Shown piece after piece: positions 7,282 to 15,155 of a DNA stretch of 18,954 bases. This DNA is from Clostridium sp. CAG:411 (lineage in GTDB: Bacteria; Bacillota; Clostridia; Lachnospirales; Lachnospiraceae). The stretch covers positions 1 through 18,954 of the forward strand of contig FR899669.1 of NCBI GenBank assembly GCA_000437275.1, written 5' to 3'. The position numbers were made by a program, and so were the translations under genes. The stretch's first letter is position 1, and each line of letters starts with the position of its first letter. The notes below the pieces were generated by a model that saw nothing but the letters and a program-made list of their open reading frames with translations, was not told the DNA's origin and searched no databases.

Positions 7282-8184
7282 ATGGTTAAGACAAGTAAGA
7301 AAGTAAGAAAAGCAGTTGGATTGGCACTCAGTGCCCTGTTAGTAGTTGGAATGGTTGGATGCGGAAATAGTGCAAATAGTGCAAATGGCGGAAGTAAGAA
7401 TGGCGATACAGCAATTTCCGTTGTTTCAAGAGAAGATGGTTCTGGAACACGAAGCGCATTTGTAGAATTGACTGGTGTAGAAGAAAAAGATAAAGATGGA
7501 AATAAAATAGATAACACGACAGACGAGGCAATTATTTCTAACAGTACAGAAATTGTAATGACAACAGTTGCAGGAAATAAGAACGCAGTAGGATACATTT
7601 CATTAGGTTCCTTAAATGATACAGTAAAAGGAGTAAACATTGATGGAGTAGAGCCAACGGCTGACAATATTGTAAATGGAAAGTATAGTTTATCAAGACC
7701 ATTTAATATTGTAACAAAAGATGGTTTGAGTGATGTAGCACAGGACTTTATTTCATTTATTATGAGTGAAGATGGACAAAAAATCATTTCCGAGAATGGA
7801 TATGTAGAAGTAGACAATACAGGTGCATTTAAGAGTAATAATGCAAAAGGAAAGATTGTTATAGCAGGTTCTTCTTCTGTAACACCAGTTATGGAAAAAT
7901 TACAGGAAGCTTACAAGAAAATCAATGGAAATGCAGAAATTGAATTACAGGAAAGTGATTCTACAACAGGAGTAAATGCAGCAGCAGATGGAACTTGTGA
8001 TATTGGTATGGCATCCAGAGCATTGTCGGATGAAGAGAGTAATAAAGGATTAAAGACAACATCGATTGCAATGGACGGTATTGTTGTAATCGTAAACACT
8101 GAAAACGATATTACAGATTTAACAACAGCACAGGTAAATGATATATTCCGTGGAAATGTTACTACATGGGATGATGTAAAATAA
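7282..8184 (+). CDS. pstS: Phosphate-binding lipoprotein PstS, apparently circularly permuted
   Basis: This is the extracellular phosphate receptor of the Pst ABC importer. The 300-residue protein starts with a basic and hydrophobic signal ending in GMVGC (Cys27), a lipoprotein site that anchors it outside the membrane. Every recognisable PstS motif is present, but the order is swapped. SREDGSGTRS (49-58), the GYISLGSLND segment, SRPFNIVTK and the DFISFIMSEDGQ helix, which make up the second half of normal PstS, come first. After a short linker (about 178-191) comes the normal first half: AGSSSVTPVMEKL (195-207), SDSTTG, DIGMASR, and finally DIFRGNVTTWDDVK, after which the gene stops. In canonical PstS that last motif leads straight into the VVSREDGSGTR motif. 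The ATG follows AGGAGG with normal spacing, and pstC begins 13 nt after the stop, so this is not a broken gene. Confidence 0.92.
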   Translation: MVKTSKKVRKAVGLALSALLVVGMVGCGNSANSANGGSKNGDTAISVVSREDGSGTRSAFVELTGVEEKDKDGNKIDNTTDEAIISNSTEIVMTTVAGNKNAVGYISLGSLNDTVKGVNIDGVEPTADNIVNGKYSLSRPFNIVTKDGLSDVAQDFISFIMSEDGQKIISENGYVEVDNTGAFKSNNAKGKIVIAGSSSVTPVMEKLQEAYKKINGNAEIELQESDSTTGVNAAADGTCDIGMASRALSDEESNKGLKTTSIAMDGIVVIVNTENDITDLTTAQVNDIFRGNVTTWDDVK

Positions 8185-8197
8185 AGGGAGAACTCTT

Positions 8198-9049
8198 ATG
8201 GCTAAGGTAAAAGAAAAAGGAATGGAAATGGTATTCTTATTGGCAGCATGTGTTTCTATTTTGGCGGTAGCACTAATTTGTATCTTTTTGTTTGCAAAGG
8301 GATTACCAGCTATTGGAAAAATTGGAGTTGCAAAATTTCTGACAGGTACGGACTGGAAACCTACAAATGGCATCTTTGGTATCTTATCTATGATTGTAGG
8401 AAGTCTTTATGTAACTGCGGGAGCATTATTGATAGGTGTACCGATTGGAATTTTATCCGCAACTTTTCTGGCAAAGTTTTGTCCATCTTGGTTGTATAAA
8501 CCATTAAAAGCGGGGGTAAATCTTATGGCGGGAATTCCCTCCGTTGTATATGGTTTCTTTGGAATGTGCGTATTAGTACCATTATGTAGATCGCTGTTTG
8601 GAGGTACTGGAAACAGTATTCTTACAGCATCAGCATTGTTAGGAATGATGATTTTACCAACGATTATCGGGGTATCAGAATCAGCAATTCGTGCAGTACC
8701 CGATTATTATTATAAAGGTGCATTGGCGTTGGGAGCAACTCATGAGCGTAGTGTATTTTTAACGGTATTGCCTGCGGCAAAATCAGGAATATTGGCAGGA
8801 GTGATCCTTGGCGTAGGTAGAGCAATTGGTGAAACAATGGCAGTTATTATGGTTGCAGGTAATCAGGCAAGAATTCCTTCGTCTGTAACGGATGGAGTAC
8901 GAACGATGACAGCGAATATTGTAATGGAAATGGGTTATGCAACAGGTATTCATCGAGAAGCATTGATTGCCACTGGTGTAGTGTTGTTTGTATTTATCCT
9001 ATTGATTAACTTGTTGTTTTCTGTATTAAAGAGAAGGACGGTGGAGTAA
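8198..9049 (+). CDS. pstC: Phosphate ABC transporter permease PstC
   Basis: PstC is one of the two membrane subunits forming the phosphate channel of the Pst importer. The 283-residue protein has about six hydrophobic segments, starting with one at residues 10-35. It carries the cytoplasmic coupling (EAA) loop in GALALGATHERSVFLTVLPA followed by GRAIGETMAVIMVAG, the region that docks to the ATPase PstB. MAGIPSVVYGFFGM is typical of Pst permeases. It starts 13 nt after the pstS stop, with a GGGAG ribosome site. The pstA ATG lies one base after its stop codon, so translation of the two is probably coupled. It was told from PstA by operon order and the shorter N-terminus. Confidence 0.94.
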   Translation: MAKVKEKGMEMVFLLAACVSILAVALICIFLFAKGLPAIGKIGVAKFLTGTDWKPTNGIFGILSMIVGSLYVTAGALLIGVPIGILSATFLAKFCPSWLYKPLKAGVNLMAGIPSVVYGFFGMCVLVPLCRSLFGGTGNSILTASALLGMMILPTIIGVSESAIRAVPDYYYKGALALGATHERSVFLTVLPAAKSGILAGVILGVGRAIGETMAVIMVAGNQARIPSSVTDGVRTMTANIVMEMGYATGIHREALIATGVVLFVFILLINLLFSVLKRRTVE

Positions 9050-9050
9050 A

Positions 9051-9995
9051 ATGGAGCAGGTTTTAGTGAAGAAAAAAGCACCAGAGGTGGAAGACATAGT
9101 GGGAATTAATCAAGTTAGTTTTAAAGAGAGAATTGCTTCTTACAAAAAGCATCCAGGTTCTTTTGTGTTGCTACTATGTGTGTGCCTTGCTATGTTACTT
9201 ACCATTGCATCTCTTGGATATTTAATATTGTATATCGTTATAAAAGGTGTACCTTATTTAACTCCATCTTTGTTTGCATGGGAATATACTTCAGACAACG
9301 TATCTATGTTACCATCGTTGATCAATACCGTTTTAATGACCTTATTATCGTTACTGATTGCAGTACCAATAGGTATCTTTTCTGCCATTTATCTGGCAGA
9401 GTATGCTAAAAAAGGAAACAAGATTGTGGGTATTGTGAGAGTGACAGCGGAAACATTGACAGGTATTCCATCTATTGTATATGGTTTATTCGGAATGTTG
9501 TTTTTCGTGACAGCATGTAAATGGCGCTTATCTTTATTATCAGGAGCATTTACCTTAGCAATTATGGTACTTCCTGTTATTATGCGAACGACAGAAGAAG
9601 CCTTAATGTCTGTTCCAGATTCATACAGACAGGGAAGTTTAGGACTGGGAGCAGGAAAACTTCGTACAGTATTTCGAGTTGTTCTTCCAAGTGCCATTCC
9701 GGGTATATTATCAGGTGTTGTATTAGCGATTGGTAGAATTGTAGGAGAAACAGCAGCATTGATTTATACAGCAGGTAGTGTTGCAAAAATACCACAATTC
9801 TCAAATGGAGCAAAATTTTTGTTTGACTCCACACGTACCTTGTCCGTACATATGTATAATTTGTCCAAGGAAGGACTACATACAAACCAGGCATACGCCA
9901 CAGCCGTAGTATTGATGATTGTAGTAATGTGCATGAATTTCCTTTCTGATTTGTTGGCAAATAAACTTGCGAAAAAAAGTGGTGGTGAAAAATAA
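9051..9995 (+). CDS. pstA: Phosphate ABC transporter permease PstA
   Basis: PstA is the second membrane subunit of the phosphate importer. The 314 residues include an N-terminal cytoplasmic extension of about 35 residues before the first membrane segment (FVLLLCVCLAMLLTIASLGY). About six hydrophobic segments follow in all. The PstB-docking loop is QGSLGLGAGKLRTVFRVVLPS, followed by GRIVGETAALIYTAGS; TGIPSIVYGLFGML repeats the motif seen in PstC. The ATG at 9051 follows GGTGGAG inside the end of pstC. Unlike the usual pstSCAB-phoU order, no pstB or phoU follows: a strong terminator lies 34 nt downstream. The ATPase must be supplied from another locus. Confidence 0.94.
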   Translation: MEQVLVKKKAPEVEDIVGINQVSFKERIASYKKHPGSFVLLLCVCLAMLLTIASLGYLILYIVIKGVPYLTPSLFAWEYTSDNVSMLPSLINTVLMTLLSLLIAVPIGIFSAIYLAEYAKKGNKIVGIVRVTAETLTGIPSIVYGLFGMLFFVTACKWRLSLLSGAFTLAIMVLPVIMRTTEEALMSVPDSYRQGSLGLGAGKLRTVFRVVLPSAIPGILSGVVLAIGRIVGETAALIYTAGSVAKIPQFSNGAKFLFDSTRTLSVHMYNLSKEGLHTNQAYATAVVLMIVVMCMNFLSDLLANKLAKKSGGEK

Positions 9996-10028
9996 ACAGC
10001 TTTTATTCTTAGTGCATAAGAAAAATAA

Positions 10029-10065
10029 TAAGTGCAGCGAAAATTTTTTTTCGTCTGCACTTTTC
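10029..10065 (+). terminator. Strong terminator after pstA
   Basis: AAGTGCAG-CGAAAA, loop TTTT, TTTTCG-t-CTGCACTT, then further T residues. The stem is 14 base pairs with a single bulged T. It closes pstSCA and separates it from the Ter module. Confidence 0.92.
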
Positions 10066-10445
10066 TATTATGGAGGAGTAGTTACAGTTCCAGATAGTGG
10101 AGAAAAAGTATTTTAAGTGGAATACTAGTGAAAAAAAGGAAATAGTATAAAGAAGCTGTTTTTGTAAAAAAATGGCGGATAAAAAGTGAATACTTGGTAG
10201 CTAAAAATGTCTGTTTATATTATACTGTATAGGAAACGTGTATATTCAACAATTAAAACACGAAAGCTGAAGCGAAAGGTAAATGAAAATATTGGAAAGT
10301 AGTATAAAAAAAGGCATTGGGGAAAAGATTAAAAGAAGATTAAAAATGAAGCGAAACAGGTGACATTTGTTGAAATTGTAGGTATGATATAGCTACAGAG
10401 AAACAATTGGTGTTCGTTTGATTGCAGATTTGAAGGTGAACAGAA
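10066..10445. other. Intergenic leader region of the Ter module
   Basis: This 380-nt AT- and purine-rich gap has no convincing gene. It holds a weak inverted repeat (AGTATT 10107-10112 with AATACT 10121-10126) and a possible promoter, TTGGTA at 10194-10199 with TATTAT at 10218-10223 (18-nt spacing). The better promoter at 10360-10388 is listed separately. A 26-codon ATG frame at about 10283 has only a poor ribosome site, so I do not call it. Confidence 0.5.
10360..10388 (+). promoter_or_regulatory. Sigma-A promoter of the Ter module
   Basis: GTGACA at 10360-10365 (5 of 6 to TTGACA), a 17-nt spacer, and TATGAT at 10383-10388 (5 of 6 to TATAAT). Transcription would begin near 10395, about 50 nt before the yceG start. 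It is the best placed promoter for the genes from 10446 to at least 15070. Confidence 0.65.
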
Positions 10446-12719
10446 GTGTTTAAGCGAAAAACAATAAAGGAGTTGGATGATTTTTTTGTCCCGTTGAGTC
10501 AGAGGGAAGAAAAGGGCATCTATTTTTATAGGATAGCAGGTTATAATGATACAATTGGAAAATTCTTGAAACAGTATTATGAAACTGCTAGACAGCAGGG
10601 AGTAATTATAGAAGGAAGAATTGCAAATCCAGATGAAAATAATTTATCCTATTATTATGAAATAATGGGTATGGAATTTCAGAACAGTATGGAATTTATA
10701 ATGACGCATTTGAAAAAATGGATGCCAAGAATGAGTGACTTTGCAGTAGATACGGTGGCAACGGCTATGTACGATACCCTTTGCAGGTTGCAAGAAAAAG
10801 GGAAAAATGAAAATATGTTAAAGAATGCATATGTAAAATTTATGTGCTGGCTATATTACAAATTTGAGCGAATTGCCAATCAACTGGGAGCAGAGCAAAT
10901 CCCTAAGATTTTATACGAGGGAGAGGTTAGCAAGTATGAATTACTGTTTTTGTCTCTGCTATGCAGTGCAGGTTGTGATGTGGTACTTCTGGAGATAACA
11001 GGAGATTCTGCATACCAGCAATTGGATCAAACTTCTGAATTTTCAGATTTGTTGCAAGTGCCAGATATGGGAGCCTTTTCTGCTTCCTATGGGATTAAAA
11101 CGATTGTAAGGGATATGCAAGAGGAGATCGAGAGGCAAAGACTTTATGGAACGATGCCACAATTGATAAATTGTACAAATGCATGGATAGAAGGAAAAGG
11201 ATTGGATGATATTCAGAAACCGCCAGTCCTTCGTGGAGAGGATGAGAAGTTATTTTATAATTGTTTTTGCCGTATCAATGGAGTAGAGGATAAATTGACT
11301 TATGCCAATACGTTGTTTCAGTTTCAATTAGAGCTAAAAAATAGCGGTAGAAAAGTTGTGATTGTGGATGGTGAAATAGCATTGCCTTCGGTAGAAGAAA
11401 TCGCGGAAATCAAACGCAGGCAATATACAAAGCAAAATCAGATGTTACTGGATTTAGCCAATAATATCCAATCTGGTTTGGACACAGAGTTGCAATGTTT
11501 AATGCGAAAAGCTTTTTTGGATGTTATGTTGGCAGAGGGAAAAAAATCGGATGAAAATGTAAACAAGCTGATGAATAAAGCTGTATATCTACTTTGCTGG
11601 TTAAAACGTTATCAAACCCTATTATTTACTGATTGGAAACAACCCGACATTGGATGTTTTATTCATTTTGGAGGATGTAAGAACGAAAATGAAGCCTTAT
11701 TTTTAAAAATGTTAGCAAGGCTTCCTGTGGATGTATTGATCTTAAAACCAAATTTGAATGAAACTTGTTGTTTAGAGGACGAATTGTTATACGAAATCAA
11801 TGATATGGAAACATTGTCTATACAGGCATATCCGCAGGAAAATGCTGATTTACATATTGGCACAGTTGCATATCATGCGGAACGGGATTTAGATACGCTA
11901 CTGTATGAGGACACAGGAATGTATCGGAATCAACAGTATAGTAAAGCGAATGCAATTACATTAAAAACGATGTACGAAGAAATCAATTTGCTTTGGAGAG
12001 AGCCGTTGTCGTATCGACCAAATTTTAGTACGGTGGGTGATACCGTAAATATGCCGGTTATTTTTTCTAAAGTATCGGGAGTGAAACAGGGTGACGTCAA
12101 GCAATATTGGAGAGACATAAAGACATTGTTGACGGAGGACACTTTTTTTATAACGGAAGCACCATATCTTCAATCAACGGATCCAAATCCAATCAAGGCG
12201 TATGTGGTGGGATTTTATAAAAATGGAAGATTAAATCGAACCAAAATAAAAGAACATCCCTCGTATCCTTATGGATTTTTAAGAGAAGAGATACAGGACT
12301 ATATTTTGGATAAGTTGGAGCTTTTAATAGAGCAAAGGTTTATCAAGGGAACCTTTGAAAATGGAACAGAATATACCATTATTGCTACTGTTCTGAATTT
12401 GCCAAAAGACATTGTAAGGATGCTTCAAAAGTTTGACTTTACAAAAGAAAATCCAAAGCTTGTATACGTCAATACAAAAGAAGAAATGATTTCTCTTGAG
12501 GATACCATATTAGTGACATTTCTTAATTTAATTGGATTTGATGTTGTGTTTTTTGTACCAACCGGTTATCAAACCGTTGAAAGATATTTTAATGGCAAAT
12601 CAATAGAGGAACATCAGATCGGGGAGTATATGTATGATTTGCGTGTACCGAATATGGCTATGATTTCCCTATCTGGAAAGACAAAATGGAGAGATAGAAT
12701 TTTTAAGAGAGGAGTTTAA
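10446..12719 (+). CDS. yceG: YceG-like protein of the Ter/TelA stress module
   Basis: A 757-residue soluble protein resembling Bacillus subtilis YceG (YceG_bac family), described as a putative component of a Ter-associated biosynthetic module; no activity is established. It starts at GTG (10446), 6 nt after GAAGGTGA (10432-10439). There is no signal peptide or membrane segment. The sequence appears internally repeated: a pattern of Pro, beta-strand, polar/Glu-rich stretch, FL-hydrophobic helix and (G/P)-x-DV strand occurs at about 152-182 (PKILYEG...GCDVVLL), 399-433 (PDIGCFIHFGG...PVDVLIL) and 669-703 (PKLVYVN...GFDVVFF). A DPNP motif lies at about 587-590. Its neighbours telA and two terD genes strongly support the family call. 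telA begins 3 nt after its stop, with its ribosome site inside the end of this gene. Confidence 0.8.
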   Translation: MFKRKTIKELDDFFVPLSQREEKGIYFYRIAGYNDTIGKFLKQYYETARQQGVIIEGRIANPDENNLSYYYEIMGMEFQNSMEFIMTHLKKWMPRMSDFAVDTVATAMYDTLCRLQEKGKNENMLKNAYVKFMCWLYYKFERIANQLGAEQIPKILYEGEVSKYELLFLSLLCSAGCDVVLLEITGDSAYQQLDQTSEFSDLLQVPDMGAFSASYGIKTIVRDMQEEIERQRLYGTMPQLINCTNAWIEGKGLDDIQKPPVLRGEDEKLFYNCFCRINGVEDKLTYANTLFQFQLELKNSGRKVVIVDGEIALPSVEEIAEIKRRQYTKQNQMLLDLANNIQSGLDTELQCLMRKAFLDVMLAEGKKSDENVNKLMNKAVYLLCWLKRYQTLLFTDWKQPDIGCFIHFGGCKNENEALFLKMLARLPVDVLILKPNLNETCCLEDELLYEINDMETLSIQAYPQENADLHIGTVAYHAERDLDTLLYEDTGMYRNQQYSKANAITLKTMYEEINLLWREPLSYRPNFSTVGDTVNMPVIFSKVSGVKQGDVKQYWRDIKTLLTEDTFFITEAPYLQSTDPNPIKAYVVGFYKNGRLNRTKIKEHPSYPYGFLREEIQDYILDKLELLIEQRFIKGTFENGTEYTIIATVLNLPKDIVRMLQKFDFTKENPKLVYVNTKEEMISLEDTILVTFLNLIGFDVVFFVPTGYQTVERYFNGKSIEEHQIGEYMYDLRVPNMAMISLSGKTKWRDRIFKRGV

Positions 12720-12722
12720 AAA

Positions 12723-13874
12723 ATGGGATTAGATTTTACAAAGACTGCTACGGGTAATCCGACGATGGCGGGAGGAACACCAGAGCCAAAGAATGAAATT
12801 GAAGTAGTAGAAAGCTATGACATTGTTGCAGACAGAGAACAGATGAATAGTACCTTAGTGAATTCACCAGAGGTAGATGCCATTGTAAGTACGATTGAGG
12901 TCAATAATCTGGAAACAATCGTAACCTTTGGTGCAGAAGTTGCAGAGGAGATTTCCAAGGCATCGGATATTGTGTTAAATAGTATGAACATGTCGCAATT
13001 GGATGATTCTAGTGAGATGTTGAATACGTTAGCAAAGATTATGGACAAATTTGATGTGGAAGAATTAAAGGAAAATCCGGGATTATTTGGAAAGCTTTTT
13101 GGCAACTTGAGGAAACAGCTTGATAAAATCCTTGCAAAATACCATACTATGGGAGATGAGGTTGACAAGATTTATGTACAGTTAAAACAGTACGAATCGG
13201 AAATAAAGCAGTCGAATCGAAAATTAGAGCAAATGTTTGAGGCAAATGTAAATTATTATCATGAATTGGTAAAATACATTTTAGCAGGGGAACAGGGCTG
13301 TAGAGAATTAGAGGCGTATATCGCACAGAGACAGCAGAATATGGAAACCACTGGTGACAGCTCCATTCAATTCGAAATTACTTCATTAAATCAGGCACTA
13401 ATGATGCTGGAGCAAAGAACACAGGACCTTCGTACAGCAGAAAGTGTGGCAATGCAGTCTATTCCTATGATTAAGACGATGGAGTTCACCAATATGAATC
13501 TGGTTCGTAAGATTAATTCAGCCTTTATTATTACATTACCAGTATTTAAGCAGGCATTGGCACAGGCACTTATGTTAAAGAGACAAAAAGTTCAGGCTGA
13601 TGCCATGTCAGCCTTAGATGAAAAAACAAATGAGATGCTTATTAAGAACGCCAGAAATACGGTAGAGCAGTCAAAAGCAACAGCTCGAATGGCTTCTGGA
13701 AGTTCTATTAAGATAGAAACATTAGAGACTACATGGAAAACAATTGTAAATGGTATTGATGAAACGAAACAAATTCAGGAAAATGCCAGAAAACAACGTG
13801 TAGAGGACCAAAAAAGATTAGAAACAATAAAACAAGAGTTTAGCAAAATGTATCATATGCCAGACAAAAAATAA
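12723..13874 (+). CDS. telA: TelA/YceH-family toxic anion resistance protein
   Basis: A 383-residue, mostly helical, soluble protein with no signal peptide or membrane segment. The central part is rich in coiled-coil heptads, for example YVQLKQYESEIKQSNRKLEQ, and leads into YYHELVKYILAGEQGCRELE and the helices around PVFKQALAQALMLKRQK. This arrangement and length are those of the TelA family, linked to tellurite and antimicrobial-stress tolerance, though the molecular role is unclear. B. subtilis YceH, next to yceG, belongs to the same family. The ATG at 12723 follows AGGAG (12710-12714), which overlaps the last codons of yceG, so translation is probably coupled. terD follows after 15 nt with a strong AGGAGG site. 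Confidence 0.9.
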   Translation: MGLDFTKTATGNPTMAGGTPEPKNEIEVVESYDIVADREQMNSTLVNSPEVDAIVSTIEVNNLETIVTFGAEVAEEISKASDIVLNSMNMSQLDDSSEMLNTLAKIMDKFDVEELKENPGLFGKLFGNLRKQLDKILAKYHTMGDEVDKIYVQLKQYESEIKQSNRKLEQMFEANVNYYHELVKYILAGEQGCRELEAYIAQRQQNMETTGDSSIQFEITSLNQALMMLEQRTQDLRTAESVAMQSIPMIKTMEFTNMNLVRKINSAFIITLPVFKQALAQALMLKRQKVQADAMSALDEKTNEMLIKNARNTVEQSKATARMASGSSIKIETLETTWKTIVNGIDETKQIQENARKQRVEDQKRLETIKQEFSKMYHMPDKK

Positions 13875-13889
13875 GAGGAGGTTGTTAAT

Positions 13890-14471
13890 ATGCCAATTAA
13901 TTTAACAAAAGGACAGAAAGTAGATTTAACAAAGGGAAATCCAAGTTTGAAAAATATTATGGTAGGCCTGGGTTGGGATGTAAATGCATTTGATTCAGGT
14001 GCAGATTTTGATTTGGATGCGACCGTTTTTATGGTTGGGGCAAATGGAAAATGTCCGACAGAGAAAGAATTTATATTTTACGGAAATCTGACGCATGACA
14101 GTGAAGCCGTACAGCATATGGGAGATAATCTTACTGGAGAAGGGGATGGAGATGATGAACAGATTAAGGTGGATCTCACAAAAATCCCTTCTAACATTGA
14201 TAAGATTGCCTTTACAGTAACGATTTATGATTCAGATGTTCGAAAACAGAATTTTGGACAGGTTTCCAATGCCTATATTCGTATTGTAGACGAAACAACA
14301 GGAACAGAAATCATTCGCTATGATTTAGGTGAAGACTTTTCGATTGAAACGGCTGTTGTGGTGGGTGAGTTATATCGTCACAATGGAGATTGGAAGTTTA
14401 ATGCAATTGGAAGTGGCTTTCAGGGAGGACTTGCAGCACTTTGTGGGCATTATGGAATTGATGCAGAATAA
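13890..14471 (+). CDS. terD: TerD-family calcium-binding stress protein (first copy)
   Basis: TerD proteins are small soluble Ca2+-binding proteins of the tellurite-resistance and general chemical-stress module. The 193-residue length is standard. Family hallmarks are present: the N-terminal LTKGQKVDLTKGNP, VGLGWD (25-30), FDLDATVFMVG with Asp41 and Asp43, the FYGNL segment, HMGDNLTGEGDGDDE (76-90) whose acidic residues form the calcium sites, and IYDSD with later NAYIRIVD. The C-terminal VVGELYRHNGDWKFNAIG segment is also typical. A strong AGGAGG precedes the ATG. It lies between telA and a second terD, 11 nt apart. Its closest match could be named TerE or YceC/D/E; the sequence alone does not settle which. 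Confidence 0.95.
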   Translation: MPINLTKGQKVDLTKGNPSLKNIMVGLGWDVNAFDSGADFDLDATVFMVGANGKCPTEKEFIFYGNLTHDSEAVQHMGDNLTGEGDGDDEQIKVDLTKIPSNIDKIAFTVTIYDSDVRKQNFGQVSNAYIRIVDETTGTEIIRYDLGEDFSIETAVVVGELYRHNGDWKFNAIGSGFQGGLAALCGHYGIDAE

Positions 14472-14482
14472 GGAGAGATTCT

Positions 14483-15070
14483 ATGGCAGTTAGATTACAA
14501 AAAGGACAGAAGGTAAGTCTTACAAAGGAAAATCCAGGATTATCCACTATTTTGGTAGGTCTTGGTTGGGATGAGGTAAAACAATCTAAGTTGTTTTTCT
14601 TGAAAAAGGCAGAGGCAATCGATTGCGATGCTTCTGCAATCCTATTAAAAGATGGAAAATTTGTTATGAAAAGTGATCTTGTATATTTTGGAAATTTAAG
14701 TCATTTATCCGATTCCGTTACACATATGGGAGATAATCTGACAGGCGCAGGCGATGGTGATGATGAACAGATTCTTATCAATCTGACACAGGTGCCTGCT
14801 GACTATGATCGTATCGTAATTGTGGTAAATATTTACGATGCTGTTCAAAGAAAACAACATTTTGACATGATTAAAAATGCGTTTATCCGTATTGTAGACG
14901 GAAGGACAAATCGGGAAATGTGTCGATATGATCTTTCTGAAAATTATGCAGGGATGACAGCTATGATTTTTGGAGAATTATATCGAGAAGGAAGCGAATG
15001 GAAATTCAAAGCCATTGGACAGGGGACAACAGATACTTCTGTTGCGAAAACAGTGGAAAGATATAGGTAA
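14483..15070 (+). CDS. terD: TerD-family calcium-binding stress protein (second copy)
   Basis: This 195-residue paralogue of the preceding gene starts with the same plan (LQKGQKVSLTKENPGL, VGLGWD) and keeps HMGDNLTGAGDGDDE (81-95), so calcium binding should be retained. It differs in the first loop: residues 31-46 are lysine- and phenylalanine-rich (KQSKLFFLKKAEA) instead of the short acidic NAFDSGADF stretch, and the FDLDA core becomes IDCDA with Cys48. The two copies are clearly divergent, so they are an old duplication, possibly with different partners. Its ATG follows AAGGAGA, 12 nt after the first copy's stop. An 85-nt gap with no clear terminator separates it from the calcium ATPase gene. 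Confidence 0.94.
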   Translation: MAVRLQKGQKVSLTKENPGLSTILVGLGWDEVKQSKLFFLKKAEAIDCDASAILLKDGKFVMKSDLVYFGNLSHLSDSVTHMGDNLTGAGDGDDEQILINLTQVPADYDRIVIVVNIYDAVQRKQHFDMIKNAFIRIVDGRTNREMCRYDLSENYAGMTAMIFGELYREGSEWKFKAIGQGTTDTSVAKTVERYR

Positions 15071-15155
15071 TTTTGTTATTATGTTAATTATAGACTAAAA
15101 AAATAAAATCAGGTAACATGTTTTTAGTGAAGCTGAAAAAAACAGGAGGGAAAGA

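Noticed and set aside
7263..7817. 184-codon minus-strand open frame opposite pstS
   Set aside because: It is the complement of the clearly coding pstS, is low complexity (Ser/Phe/Leu-rich) and has no supporting start signals.
7282..8184. PstS seen as a truncated or frameshifted gene because its ending motif is normally mid-protein
   Set aside because: Both halves are present in full, the start has a signal peptide and ribosome site, and pstC follows directly. Permutation explains all of this better than damage.
10283..10363. 26-codon lysine/arginine-rich frame in the Ter leader region
   Set aside because: There is only a poor ribosome site 3 nt from the ATG, the composition matches the purine-rich background, and it lies upstream of the best promoter.
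15071..15155. Promoter or terminator in the gap before the calcium ATPase
   Set aside because: The gap is AT-rich, but no -35/-10 pair with proper spacing and no hairpin with a T-tract could be supported.
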